The notes under the pieces were generated by a model. That model was not told the DNA's origin, made no database searches, and saw only the letters and a program-made list of their open reading frames with translations. Shown here piece by piece: positions 1 to 7,786 of a DNA stretch of 38,515 bases. The DNA lies in the NCBI GenBank assembly GCA_041477005.1, contig JBGOUJ010000008.1, positions 1 through 38,515 on the forward strand. Direction: 5' to 3'. The stretch is from JBGOUJ01 sp041477005 (GTDB lineage: Bacteria > Acidobacteriota > Terriglobia > Bryobacterales > JACQDG01). Position 1 is the stretch's first letter. Every line of letters starts with the position of its first letter. The position numbers were made by a program, and so were the translations under genes.

Positions 1-22
1 CTGGCCGGTCTGTAAATCAAGA

Positions 23-106
23 CTACCACGATCCCCAAAGAATCCGAGGACTTGGCCCACCACAAAAACAGCGCGGCTGGAAAGCGATAAACCGCTTAGC
101 GTTCAT
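23..106 (-). CDS. Possible short ORF or broken gene start (27 aa)
   Basis: On the minus strand an ATG at 106-104 follows a good ribosome binding site (AAAGGAG, about six bases upstream). The frame stops after 27 codons, at 25-23. A neighbouring frame stays open and reads like protein (it contains SRAVFVVGQVLGFFGDRG) to the window edge, so this could be a longer gene with a frameshift rather than a true micro-ORF. No family recognised. The strong RBS is the only real support. Confidence 0.25.
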   Translation of the reverse strand: MNAKRFIAFQPRCFCGGPSPRILWGSW

Positions 107-133
107 GGTGCACTCCTTTCGGGGCAGGGGTGC

Positions 134-517
134 TCAGGCAGCTCGGGGCCGAAACTCCTCATGACGACCGCTTCGTCCCCCATTCTCTTGCTCGGCGGCC
201 TGCTGGCAGTAAAGACAAAGTGGACTCCACGGCAGTGCGGCCAAACGCCTCTCTCCGATCTCGCCCTCGCAGTACATGCAGATGCCGAAAGTTCCGTCCT
301 CGATGCGGCGCAGCGCCGCGTTGATGTCGCGCAAGGAGCGGATTCCCCGGTCCAGGGTTCGGATGCCCAGCTCGCGCTCGGTATCCAGTCGCATCTCTTC
401 CAGCCAGTCGGCGCGTTCCCCGATGCCGATTTGCTTGTACGCGGCCATTCGGTCCACCAACTCGGCGCGGCTGGCTTCCAGGATCCACTTCATCCTTCTG
501 AGCCGTTCCGCCTTCAT
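134..517 (-). CDS. DksA/TraR-type C4 zinc-finger protein
   Basis: A 127-residue protein with a C-terminal four-cysteine zinc finger (CMYC, then 17 residues, then CLYC) preceded by a charged helical region, the layout of the DksA/TraR family. Members bind the RNA polymerase secondary channel and modulate initiation, often with ppGpp; that role is inferred here. The frame is open further upstream, but the ATG at 517-515 has GGAGG six bases before it and gives a start at MKAERLRRMKW. DksA usually has a DxxDxA motif at the coiled-coil tip. I see only RDINAAL near residue 65, so this may be a divergent zinc-finger member rather than classical DksA. It lies downstream of the exported HExxH gene on the same strand, separated by about 165 bp. 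Confidence 0.8.
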   Translation of the reverse strand: MKAERLRRMKWILEASRAELVDRMAAYKQIGIGERADWLEEMRLDTERELGIRTLDRGIRSLRDINAALRRIEDGTFGICMYCEGEIGERRLAALPWSPLCLYCQQAAEQENGGRSGRHEEFRPRAA

Positions 518-682
518 GATTTGCCTCCGTGTGCGGCAACTTTTCGGTCGTTCCAGTTTCGCCATTCACCTCTGCCGCGCTGCAATCGCTTAGCATCACG
601 CCGACGAGCAGCCCAAGTGTCAGTTTCAGGGGCAAACTCGAACAGCACGTGAGTGATACGCTTTCTCCTGGTGATTCCTTTC

Positions 683-1327
683 TTACTGCTTTGCTCCCAA
701 GACCGTTCGACCCGCCGACGAGGCGGTGTTCTCCTGGATTTCGTCCAGCTCCGCTCGGTCGAATTCCAGGCCATTGCCGACCAGGTCTTGCGGCGTCAGG
801 ACACGTCTGGTGATACCGCTTTGCCCGTGTTTTTGGGTTCGAGTGAGAATGTGATACAGCTCGTGGGCGAGAACACGGGCAAGCGCCCGGCCCAGAAGGA
901 TCTCACGCTGCGGAAACCCTTCGCCCCCCACGGCATTATGAAGCACCTCCTGGATCTGATCGCAGTGCACCTCGGCGTAGGGAGTAACATGGCCGCCCAA
1001 GATATGGGTAATCCCCAGAGTCCTCGACCCGGCTGACGAAACATCCTCGGTCCGGCACTTTCCTTTGAAGTCCACGACCGCGAGATTGTTCGCAAACTCC
1101 TTGCCCAGCGGCTCTGGGCAGAATCGCCAATCCAGCCGCACAGCGCTCCGATGAAAGATGTGGTCCAACTCCCTTTTCATCACTTCCATACTGTTTCGCG
1201 AAAAGGCGTCTTCGAAGCGCATCACCACAGTCACCGTGACTTCGGAAGAATCCGGGGCGGGTCCACTTCCGAATGACGGCAGGCTAATTCCAAAACTCGT
1301 GGCTAGTAAAACGACCTTTCGGAACAT
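683..1327 (-). CDS. Exported putative zinc metalloprotein, HELYH motif (copy 1)
   Basis: A 214-residue protein with a short hydrophobic N-terminus (FRKVVLLATSFGISLPSFG) that looks like a signal peptide. Near residue 155 it has RVLAHELYHILTRTQKHG. HELYH is an HExxH zinc-binding signature and a further His-Gly follows eight residues later, so a metallopeptidase-like fold is plausible. It is not a standard metzincin spacing (HExxHxxGxxH). Two cysteines (KGKC and EVHC) are shared with the paralogue at 17255-17896 and could form a disulfide. The start is an ATG with AGGAGG upstream. The two copies look roughly two-thirds identical by eye and share upstream DNA. Substrate and role are unknown. Confidence 0.7.
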   Translation of the reverse strand: MFRKVVLLATSFGISLPSFGSGPAPDSSEVTVTVVMRFEDAFSRNSMEVMKRELDHIFHRSAVRLDWRFCPEPLGKEFANNLAVVDFKGKCRTEDVSSAGSRTLGITHILGGHVTPYAEVHCDQIQEVLHNAVGGEGFPQREILLGRALARVLAHELYHILTRTQKHGQSGITRRVLTPQDLVGNGLEFDRAELDEIQENTASSAGRTVLGAKQ

Positions 1328-1880
1328 CCATCAGCCTCCTGTTGATCCCCAAGACGGTGCGAGGTTACTCTACCTGGGTTGTACGCCTGAGCAAACAGGC
1401 TGCCAGGCTTTTACGTTCCGCGGTTGCTCAAGCGTCGCGATATCGGATCATCTTGGTCTTCAAGGCCCGCGTTCCGACCCGTCGGCCTGGCAAGCCGCGT
1501 GCTGTGGGATGTTGGGTAACCAAATCTAGAAGAGCCGGATGTGCGCACTTGGCGTGGGTCGACGCGCGAACTCGCTGGTGCGAGCCACTCCGAATACTTG
1601 GCTTCGGTATTGGATGGAGCGCTCTCTAGATGCCAACAATCCTGTTCAACGCCAGCAAACGGTGATTTTCGGCACACTTTGGCTGCAACAGAGTGTGGGG
1701 GATTTCACTCAACAAGGCGCCCACGACAGTAGTTTGGTGCGGGAGTAGAGCGAACAACTCCCGTCGGTCTCAGGATGGCATGGCCCAGAGTTCCAGGAAT
1801 AAGCCAGGTGAGAGCCGATCGCGGCTTGGAAACGTTGTGGAGCCCCTCTAGGAAATCCGAAGCCATCCGGGAGAAAGCAC
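1328..1880. other. Intergenic region, repeat-bearing, no convincing gene
   Basis: The first ~120 bases (1328-1445) resemble the DNA upstream of the second HELYH gene (17897-18010), including the RBS and several shared blocks. From 1444 onward the region is occupied by direct repeat copy B1. Reading frames exist on both strands but none has a good RBS and none matches a family I know. I see no tRNA or transposase. Confidence 0.6.
1444..1815. repeat. Direct repeat B, copy 1 (about 370 bp)
   Basis: This stretch recurs, diverged, at 2528-2887 in the same orientation. Shared blocks include an identical core of nearly 40 bases (1467-1505 against 2551-2589, containing CCGACCCGTCGGCCTGGC), a block beginning ATGCCAAC.ATCCTGTTCAACGC, the block CAACAAGGCGCCC, and a terminal block with CCCGTCGGTCTCAGGAT. 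Short self-complementary segments in the core (CCGA/TCGG, CGCG/CGCG) could form a hairpin. No coding frame is clearly conserved throughout. Nature unknown. Confidence 0.75.
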
Positions 1881-2309
1881 ATGGCGTGCAACCACGGTAA
1901 TGAATATCAGGTCAGAATTGTTCACGAGAACGGAACTGAGGAACTGAGCGTGTGGATGAATAGCGAAGGGCAGGTTGCTCAGGCGATGGCTGCGGTCCAC
2001 AGGCCAAAAGGCAAAGCTTACTGGCTTCAGGAACGAAACGTTCTCTGTCCCGACTGCCCAGATAGGGAACAGAAAATCGTGGAATATCCCCTTACGGACA
2101 TCCCGTCCCCACGATGCAGCCCACACGACTCCCGTTACCTGCTGGCAGTGGGGTCGAGGAACCAATACAATTTGCCAACTGAGGAACTGGGCGTGTGGAT
2201 GAATTGCGAAGAGGAGGTTGCTCAGGCGATGGCTGCGGTCCACAGGCCACAAGGCAAAGCTTACTGGCCTTCGAGAACGAAACGTTCTCTGGCCCAACTG
2301 CCCAGATAG
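1881..2309 (+). CDS. Unrecognised small protein with internal tandem duplication
   Basis: The 142-residue frame begins with ATG behind GGGAGA and reads MACNHGNEYQVRIVHENG. It contains two copies of one module, EELSVWMNSEGQVAQAM and EELGVWMNCEEEVAQAM, followed in each by AVHRPxGKAYW. The first copy continues into a CPDCPDREQ segment that could be a small metal knuckle. In the second copy one extra base near 2268-2275 (CTGGCCTTCGAGAACG against CTGGCTTCAGGAACG) shifts the frame, so the protein ends in an unrelated tail. Removing that base restores NCPDREQRIVEYPLTD and a TGA stop at about 2358. The ancestral gene was therefore probably 75-100 residues, and this locus is a fused duplicate with a broken second half. 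Family and function not recognised. Confidence 0.5.
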   Translation: MACNHGNEYQVRIVHENGTEELSVWMNSEGQVAQAMAAVHRPKGKAYWLQERNVLCPDCPDREQKIVEYPLTDIPSPRCSPHDSRYLLAVGSRNQYNLPTEELGVWMNCEEEVAQAMAAVHRPQGKAYWPSRTKRSLAQLPR

Positions 2310-2358
2310 GGAACAGAGAATCGTGGAATATCCCCTTACGGATATCCCGTCTCCACGA
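1938..2358 (+). repeat. 243-bp tandem duplication (unit A)
   Basis: Bases 1938-2115 align with 2181-2358 at an offset of exactly 243, which is 81 codons, so the frame carries through the junction. Identity is high (long shared runs around GTTGCTCAGGCGATGGCTGC and ATATCCCCTTACGGA). The copies differ by scattered substitutions and a one-base insertion in the second. Confidence 0.85.
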
Positions 2359-2392
2359 TGAAGGAGCGCACCAACTGATCAGCGCTCGTTCT

Positions 2393-2614
2393 ATGAACAA
2401 CCCCGGACTTCAAGTGGGTGAAAAGGTGGCCCTAGCCGAAGGCACATACCACGCTACGGTCCGAGTCTTCTTGAGGCTAAGAGAGGACAGTCAACTGGGC
2501 GGCCAAAGTTCGGGACAGTGTCTTGTTCGGATCATCGTGGTCCTCGAGGTCCGCGTTCCGACCCGTCGGCCTGGCAAGCCGCGTGCTGTGGTAGGTCGCG
2601 TAACCAGATCTTGA
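2393..2614 (+). CDS. Unrecognised small protein, tail formed by repeat DNA
   Basis: An ATG at 2393 opens a 73-residue frame whose first ~45 residues read like a compact beta-rich domain (MNNPGLQVGEKVALAEGTYH, then VRVFLRLREDS). From about base 2528 the frame enters direct repeat B2, so the last ~28 residues (including RVPTRRPGKPRAV) come from repeat sequence. The RBS is weak: AAGGAG lies more than 25 bases upstream. It may be a small gene truncated by the repeat. No family named. Confidence 0.35.
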   Translation: MNNPGLQVGEKVALAEGTYHATVRVFLRLREDSQLGGQSSGQCLVRIIVVLEVRVPTRRPGKPRAVVGRVTRS

Positions 2615-2887
2615 GGAGCAGGAAATGCGTGCCCGGCGGGGGCCCAGGCGGGAACCCGCTGGGGCGGGCGGCTCCGAGTATGTGGCTTGGGTATTCGATG
2701 CCAACGATCCTGTTCAACGCGAGCAAAAGGGTGATCTTGGGCGCACTCTGGCTCCAACAGTAATGCGGGGGATGCCGCTCAACAAGGCGCCCCATGCGAG
2801 CGCTTTGGCGCAGGAGCAAAGCGAAACAACCCCCGTCGGTCTCAGGATATGATCGGCAAGAGTTGCAGGACTAAGCCGGGTAAGAGC
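2528..2887. repeat. Direct repeat B, copy 2 (about 360 bp)
   Basis: Second copy of the repeat at 1444-1815, same orientation, offset about 1.08 kb. It fills most of the gap before the TonB receptor gene. The two copies bracket the duplicated small-gene patch (1881-2614), an arrangement that recombination between the copies could delete or amplify. Confidence 0.75.
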
Positions 2888-2899
2888 ACAACGTCAAGG

Positions 2900-2927
2900 T
2901 TGACTCTAACCTACTACGAGATACAGC
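2900..2927 (+). promoter_or_regulatory. Weak sigma70-like promoter candidate for the TonB receptor
   Basis: TTGACT at 2900-2905 and TACAGC at 2922-2927, 16 bases apart, lie about 40 bases before the receptor start. The -35 match is good and the -10 match is poor. Confidence 0.3.
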
Positions 2928-2964
2928 TTTGGGGGTTATGAAAAATTTAAAGGGAGGTATTCTC

Positions 2965-5900
2965 ATGATTCGCAAAGGAACACTCTTCTTTGGGTTGCCC
3001 CTCGGCGCCCTGCTGTTGCTTTTGTCTACACTGTTGATCGTTCAGCCCGTAGGCGCCCAGGAGGTGAGCGCGGGGATCACCGGCCGCGTCACCGACCCAT
3101 CCGGCGGGGCCATCGTCAACGCCAGTGTCACCGTGCTGGATCAGGACCGAGGCACCGTCTTCCCGACCAAAACGAACGAGGACGGGATCTACGCCTTTCC
3201 CCGCATTCCCATCGGTCTCTATGAGCTGAGGATCGAGGCGCCCGGCTTTAAGGCATTTGTAGAGCCCAGCATCCGGCTGGAGATGAACCAGCGCGCCCGG
3301 CGCGACGTGCAGATGGAGCTCGGGGCGGTCACGGAGCGCGTCGAGGTCACGGCCGGAGGCGCTATCCTCCAGACCGAGACGACGCAAGTGGGATCGGTGA
3401 TTGCTCCCACCACCATCGTCAACACCCCGTTGATCACCCGGAATTTCATCGCCCTGACGCTGCTCGCTCCCGGGGTGACCACGGCCGATCCATCGAGTTT
3501 CATCAGCGGAGCGCGCACCGGCGGCGGCGGCCGGCCCTACGTGAACGGCAACCGCAAGGAAGCCAACAACTTCCTGCTGGACGGCATCGACAACAACCAG
3601 GTTTCCGATAACCTGACCGCCTATCAGCCGAACCTGGACGCTATCGAAGAATTCAAGATGATCACCAGCAACGCCTCCGCCGAGTTCGGCAACTTCCAGG
3701 GCGGCATCATCAACGTGACCATCAAGTCGGGCGCCAATGATTTTCACGGCACCGTGTTCGAGTTCTTCCGCAACGACAAGCTCAATGCCAATAGCTGGCA
3801 ACGCAACTGGAGCCTGGCGCCGGACCCCGCCACCGGCAAAGCGTCCCGGCAATTCCTGCGTTGGAACGAGTTCGGCGGAACGATAGGCGGGCCCATCAAG
3901 AAGGACAAGCTGTTCTTCTTCGCCGACTACCAGGCCATCCGCCGCGCCCAGCCAGGAGCGCCTACCAGCTTCAGCGTGATCCCGGCGGCGTTTCGCCAGG
4001 GCGATTTCTCGCGCCTGCTCTCGGAGAAAGGCATCCAGCTTTACAACCCGTACACCACGGATCCGAACGGCGTGCGGCAGCCTTTCCCCAACAACCAGAT
4101 TCCGCAGAGCCTGATGAACTCCGTGGCAAGGAATCTGTTCAATTCGCCTGACCTGTACCCGCTGCCCATCAACAACGGCCTGGACAACAACCAGATCAAC
4201 GTGGCCAGCAGTTATATCAAGACGGACCAGGGCGACATCAAGCTCGACTACAAGCCCGCCGACAAGGACTACTTCACGGCGCGCTATTCCAACGGCCGCC
4301 AGGACCAGCCGGGCACCAACGCCTTCCCGCTGCTCTACAACACCTTCAACATCGCGCCCTTTCAAGCCGGCGTGATTAACTGGACCCGGACCGTGAACCC
4401 CAACCTCGTCAACGAGTTCCGCTTCGGCGTGAACAACATCATGCTGAACAACGGTGGCGAGGATAAGGGTCTTGGAAACCTGGCCCAGAAACTCGGCATC
4501 CAGGGTGTTCCCTTCGGCCTGATGGCCATCCAATTCACCAACGGCTTGGCCGGCACGATCGGCAACGCGAACATCGGCACCCAGCAGCTTTTCGCCAACA
4601 CCACGTTCCACTACGCGGACAACGTTACCCTCGTCCGCGGCCGGCACATGATGAAAACCGGCGGCAACGTTTTGCGGCAGTGGATGAATACCTTCTATGC
4701 CGGCAACAACGGCCGCACAGGCAATATCCTTTTCAACGGCCAGTACACCACCGGTCCCAATGCCAACTCCCCGACGTCAAAGGGCCTGGCAGAGGCCGAC
4801 TTCTTCCTGGGAGACCCCTCCCGCCTGCAGCGCGGTCTGAGCACCGGGACTTGGGGCCACCGCAAGACAATCTACGGTTTCTACTTCCAGGATGACTGGC
4901 GCGTCACCGACAACCTCACCTTGAACCTCGGGCTGCGCTGGGAGTACCACACGCCGCTGGTCGAGGTCAAAGATCGGCAGTCCAACTTTTCTCCGTTTAC
5001 CGGCACGCTGCTGCTGGCCGGCCAGAATGGCAACAGCCGCGCGCTCTATAACGGGTTCAAGAAGGACTTCCAGCCGCGCGTCGGCTTCGCCTGGACGCCG
5101 TCGTTCCTGAACAAGAAGACGGTTGTCCGCGGCGCGTATACCATCTCCTCATTCATGGAAGGCACCGGGACGAACCTTCGGCTGCCGTTGAACCCACCGT
5201 TCAACACCGAGTTCGAAACGATCTACGAAGGTTTGCCGCAGTATGTGGCAGCACCAGGCTCCACCACCGACCAGGGCTTGAGCGTGCTGAAGGCGGCCGA
5301 TCCCTACAAGGGCATCAACGTTCGCTTGTGGGATCCGAACGTGCGCCCGGCCAACGTCCAGCAGTGGAATTTCACCATCGAAGAGCAGATACCCTTCAAC
5401 AACATTCTTTCGGCCGGCTACGTCGGCCAGCATGGGACCCACTTGATCGTACCGATGCCGTACTTCCAGAGGCAGTTGCTCCCCGACGGCACGACCCGGC
5501 CAAGCCCCTATCTGTCCGGCAATCCGCTGCTGGCCAATATTGCACAGATCTCGGGGACCGAAGCAGACGGCAACCAACGCTACGACTCGCTGCAAGTCAA
5601 CCTGCGCAAGCGTATGAGCGCCGGTCTCGAATACAACGTTTCCTACACCTGGTCCCACGGGATGAGCGACGCCATAGGGTACTACGGCGAGGGCGGCCAG
5701 GCCGGCTCGCAATCAGCCTACTGGCAGTATCTCTACGACCGGAAGTCGGAGTGGGGTCCGACCTACTTCGACCTGCAGCACATGTTCGTCGCCTCCTACG
5801 TATACGACCTGCCGGTTGGCAAGGGTAAGAAGTTCGCCAGCTCCTTGCACCCGGTGGCCAATCAGGTCCTGGGGAACTGGCAGATGGGCGGCATCCTGAC

Positions 5901-6309
5901 GCTGCACACGGGCTTCCCGATCACCATCCAGGACAACGATCGCTCCGGAACCGTCTCGCGTGGTGCACGAGCCGACCGGGTCGGCAACGGTGCGGGTCCC
6001 GAGCAAGTCGGGCCGGGCGTGAAGTGGTTCGATGTGAATGCGTTCAAGCCGACCCGAGCCGGCACCTTGGGCAACTCCGGCGTGGGCGTGGTACGGGGGC
6101 CTGGCCTCTCCACATTCTCACTGGCGGTGCAGAAGAAGTTCCCGGTCACGGAAAGGAAGTCGTTCGAATTCCGAAGTGAGATCTACAACCTGACTAACAC
6201 TCCGATATTCGGAGCCCCGACCCGGAATGTGACCAGCGCAACCTTCGGCGAGGTCCGGGCCGCTCAGGGTGAGCGAAACATCCAGTTCGGTCTGAAGTTC
6301 TACTTCTGA
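2965..6309 (+). CDS. Oar-like TonB-dependent receptor
   Basis: A 1114-residue outer-membrane receptor. The start chosen is the ATG at 2965, which has AAAGGGAGG upstream and is followed by a signal peptide (MIRKGTLFFGLPLGALLLLL, cleavage likely after VGA). An N-terminal carboxypeptidase-regulatory-like beta domain follows (ITGRVTDPSGGAIVNASVTV, about residues 36-115). Next comes a plug with NNFLLDGIDNNQVSDNL, and then a long beta-barrel ending in aromatic residues (LKFYF), as expected for BAM-inserted barrels. Such Oar-like receptors are very numerous in Acidobacteriota. The ligand is unknown; peptides or polysaccharides are typical guesses. No SusD partner is adjacent. A ~265-bp relic of a similar receptor lies at 8480-8745. 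Confidence 0.93.
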   Translation: MIRKGTLFFGLPLGALLLLLSTLLIVQPVGAQEVSAGITGRVTDPSGGAIVNASVTVLDQDRGTVFPTKTNEDGIYAFPRIPIGLYELRIEAPGFKAFVEPSIRLEMNQRARRDVQMELGAVTERVEVTAGGAILQTETTQVGSVIAPTTIVNTPLITRNFIALTLLAPGVTTADPSSFISGARTGGGGRPYVNGNRKEANNFLLDGIDNNQVSDNLTAYQPNLDAIEEFKMITSNASAEFGNFQGGIINVTIKSGANDFHGTVFEFFRNDKLNANSWQRNWSLAPDPATGKASRQFLRWNEFGGTIGGPIKKDKLFFFADYQAIRRAQPGAPTSFSVIPAAFRQGDFSRLLSEKGIQLYNPYTTDPNGVRQPFPNNQIPQSLMNSVARNLFNSPDLYPLPINNGLDNNQINVASSYIKTDQGDIKLDYKPADKDYFTARYSNGRQDQPGTNAFPLLYNTFNIAPFQAGVINWTRTVNPNLVNEFRFGVNNIMLNNGGEDKGLGNLAQKLGIQGVPFGLMAIQFTNGLAGTIGNANIGTQQLFANTTFHYADNVTLVRGRHMMKTGGNVLRQWMNTFYAGNNGRTGNILFNGQYTTGPNANSPTSKGLAEADFFLGDPSRLQRGLSTGTWGHRKTIYGFYFQDDWRVTDNLTLNLGLRWEYHTPLVEVKDRQSNFSPFTGTLLLAGQNGNSRALYNGFKKDFQPRVGFAWTPSFLNKKTVVRGAYTISSFMEGTGTNLRLPLNPPFNTEFETIYEGLPQYVAAPGSTTDQGLSVLKAADPYKGINVRLWDPNVRPANVQQWNFTIEEQIPFNNILSAGYVGQHGTHLIVPMPYFQRQLLPDGTTRPSPYLSGNPLLANIAQISGTEADGNQRYDSLQVNLRKRMSAGLEYNVSYTWSHGMSDAIGYYGEGGQAGSQSAYWQYLYDRKSEWGPTYFDLQHMFVASYVYDLPVGKGKKFASSLHPVANQVLGNWQMGGILTLHTGFPITIQDNDRSGTVSRGARADRVGNGAGPEQVGPGVKWFDVNAFKPTRAGTLGNSGVGVVRGPGLSTFSLAVQKKFPVTERKSFEFRSEIYNLTNTPIFGAPTRNVTSATFGEVRAAQGERNIQFGLKFYF

Positions 6310-6364
6310 TAGGGAGGGACCTGTATTGGGGAGAATGCCACCGGTCCGATCGTTCGCGGCTCCT

Positions 6365-6377
6365 GCGGCCCGCAGAT
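6365..6377. other. Small perfect inverted repeat in the receptor 3' region
   Basis: CTGCGG-C-CCGCAG lies about 55 bases after the receptor stop. There is no following T-run, so it is at best a weak hairpin. The rest of 6310-6507 holds no gene I can see. Confidence 0.2.
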
Positions 6378-6507
6378 TACTCTGATTCGCGGCGTCACCC
6401 CCGCAGATTCGCCAACCCGGGCCGGTGGCCCCATTCTGACCAAAGCTTACGGGATCTCGAAACCACAACTGGCTCCTCAATCCAGTAAGCTAAAGGCGGA
6501 GGAGCTT

Positions 6508-7755
6508 ATGCACAAGTACGTAACGGTCCAAGGGTCGCTTGATTCTGTTGCGCCCACCCCTGTTCCGCGTGGCGATGAGCATGGCCTGATTCGCCATCTC
6601 CTTAGTTGGGCCTGCCGCTATTTGGCAGATGTTCCATTTCGCGTTATCTATTGGGATGGGACGAGTCACTGTTACGGGGGGAACCAGCCGGAGTTTTGCA
6701 TCCGTATTAAAGATCCTACTACGGCCTGGCGGATCATCCGCGCGCCCGATCCGGAATGGGGCAACGCCTATGTCGCGGGGCATATCGAAGTTGACAATTT
6801 GGACCGCCTCCTGGAAGCCCACGCCCGCGTCACACTTTCGGGTTTGTCTCGGTTTCTGCTTTCACCGTGGCTTTCTATAGCGACGTCCGTTTCACACCAG
6901 TATCAAGACAGTCAGGCACATTATGACCGCGGCGACGCCTTCTTTTCCCTTTGGCTGGATCGGTCCCGAACGTACTCCTGCGCCTATTTTCGCGATGCTG
7001 CCGACGACCTTGAAACGGCGCAGACGGCCAAGATCGATCATGTATTGCGCAAGGCACAGCTTCAACCCGGCCAGTCCCTTCTCGACATTGGATCAGGGTG
7101 GGGCGCCCTGATCCTGCGGGCCTCCCAACACTACGGGGTCCGTGCGCACGGGATTACCGTCAGCCGTGCTCAATACGAATTTACGCGAAACACGATCCGT
7201 AGCGCTAGCCTGGAGAGCCGTGCCCAAGTGGATCTTCTGGATTACCGCCAGCTCGCGGCTCGAAATCTGACTTTTGACCGAATTGTCAGCGTGGGCATGC
7301 TCGAGCATGTAGGACGGACAAACCTGCGGGTCTTTTGGGGTGCGGTGAAAAGCCTGCTCAAGCCCCAAGGCGTTTGCGTCCTTCACTCCATCACCCGCCC
7401 GCGGGAGATGCAACTGAGTCGCTGGATGAGGCAGAATATTTTCCCAGGGGCTTACATCCCCTCTTGGAGAGAGATTATAGACGTGTTGCCCGAATTCAAT
7501 TTTCATCTCATCGATGTGGAGAGTTTGCGCCGCCACTATGCGCTCACCCTGTCCCATTGGTCGGAGCGTTTTGAAGCCCGCCTGCCCGAGGTACGGGCCC
7601 TGGGATTTGATGAGTCCTTTATCCGCATGTGGCGGGTCTACCTTCGGGGGAGCATCGCTCAGATGACGGCAGGGGCCCTCGACTTGCACCAGTTTGTTCT
7701 GACCAACGGTATCAACAATGAGCTGCCGTTGACGAGAGATCCTCTCTACGCCTGA
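6508..7755 (+). CDS. Cyclopropane-fatty-acyl-phospholipid synthase family methyltransferase
   Basis: A 415-residue SAM-dependent enzyme. It has the CFA-synthase hallmarks: an N-terminal lipid-binding region with FCIRIKDPTTAWRII, then HYDRGDAFFSLWLD, the TYSCAYF segment, SAM motif I (LLDIGSGWGALILRASQHYG), GITVSRAQ, and RIVSVGMLEHVG. The family transfers a methylene or methyl group from SAM to the double bond of membrane phospholipid acyl chains, giving cyclopropane or methyl-branched lipids. Length fits the family (380-430). The start is supported by GGAGGA a few bases before the ATG. It is probably co-transcribed with the next gene, about 30 bp downstream. Confidence 0.9.
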   Translation: MHKYVTVQGSLDSVAPTPVPRGDEHGLIRHLLSWACRYLADVPFRVIYWDGTSHCYGGNQPEFCIRIKDPTTAWRIIRAPDPEWGNAYVAGHIEVDNLDRLLEAHARVTLSGLSRFLLSPWLSIATSVSHQYQDSQAHYDRGDAFFSLWLDRSRTYSCAYFRDAADDLETAQTAKIDHVLRKAQLQPGQSLLDIGSGWGALILRASQHYGVRAHGITVSRAQYEFTRNTIRSASLESRAQVDLLDYRQLAARNLTFDRIVSVGMLEHVGRTNLRVFWGAVKSLLKPQGVCVLHSITRPREMQLSRWMRQNIFPGAYIPSWREIIDVLPEFNFHLIDVESLRRHYALTLSHWSERFEARLPEVRALGFDESFIRMWRVYLRGSIAQMTAGALDLHQFVLTNGINNELPLTRDPLYA

Positions 7756-7786
7756 CCCCCGTCTAGTGCAGGAGGAAGCGCTGCAG

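Noticed and set aside
1342..1629. 95-residue frame through repeat B1 as a protein gene
   Set aside because: Only a short part of the frame is kept in copy B2, indels break the rest and no RBS is present. The repeat is better described as DNA or RNA.
2947..4647. A 566-residue minus-strand open frame across the TonB receptor gene
   Set aside because: It lies opposite a gene with clear domains, has a composition typical of antisense frames in GC-rich DNA (Val, Gly, Ala, Asp, Glu rich) and no recognisable motif.
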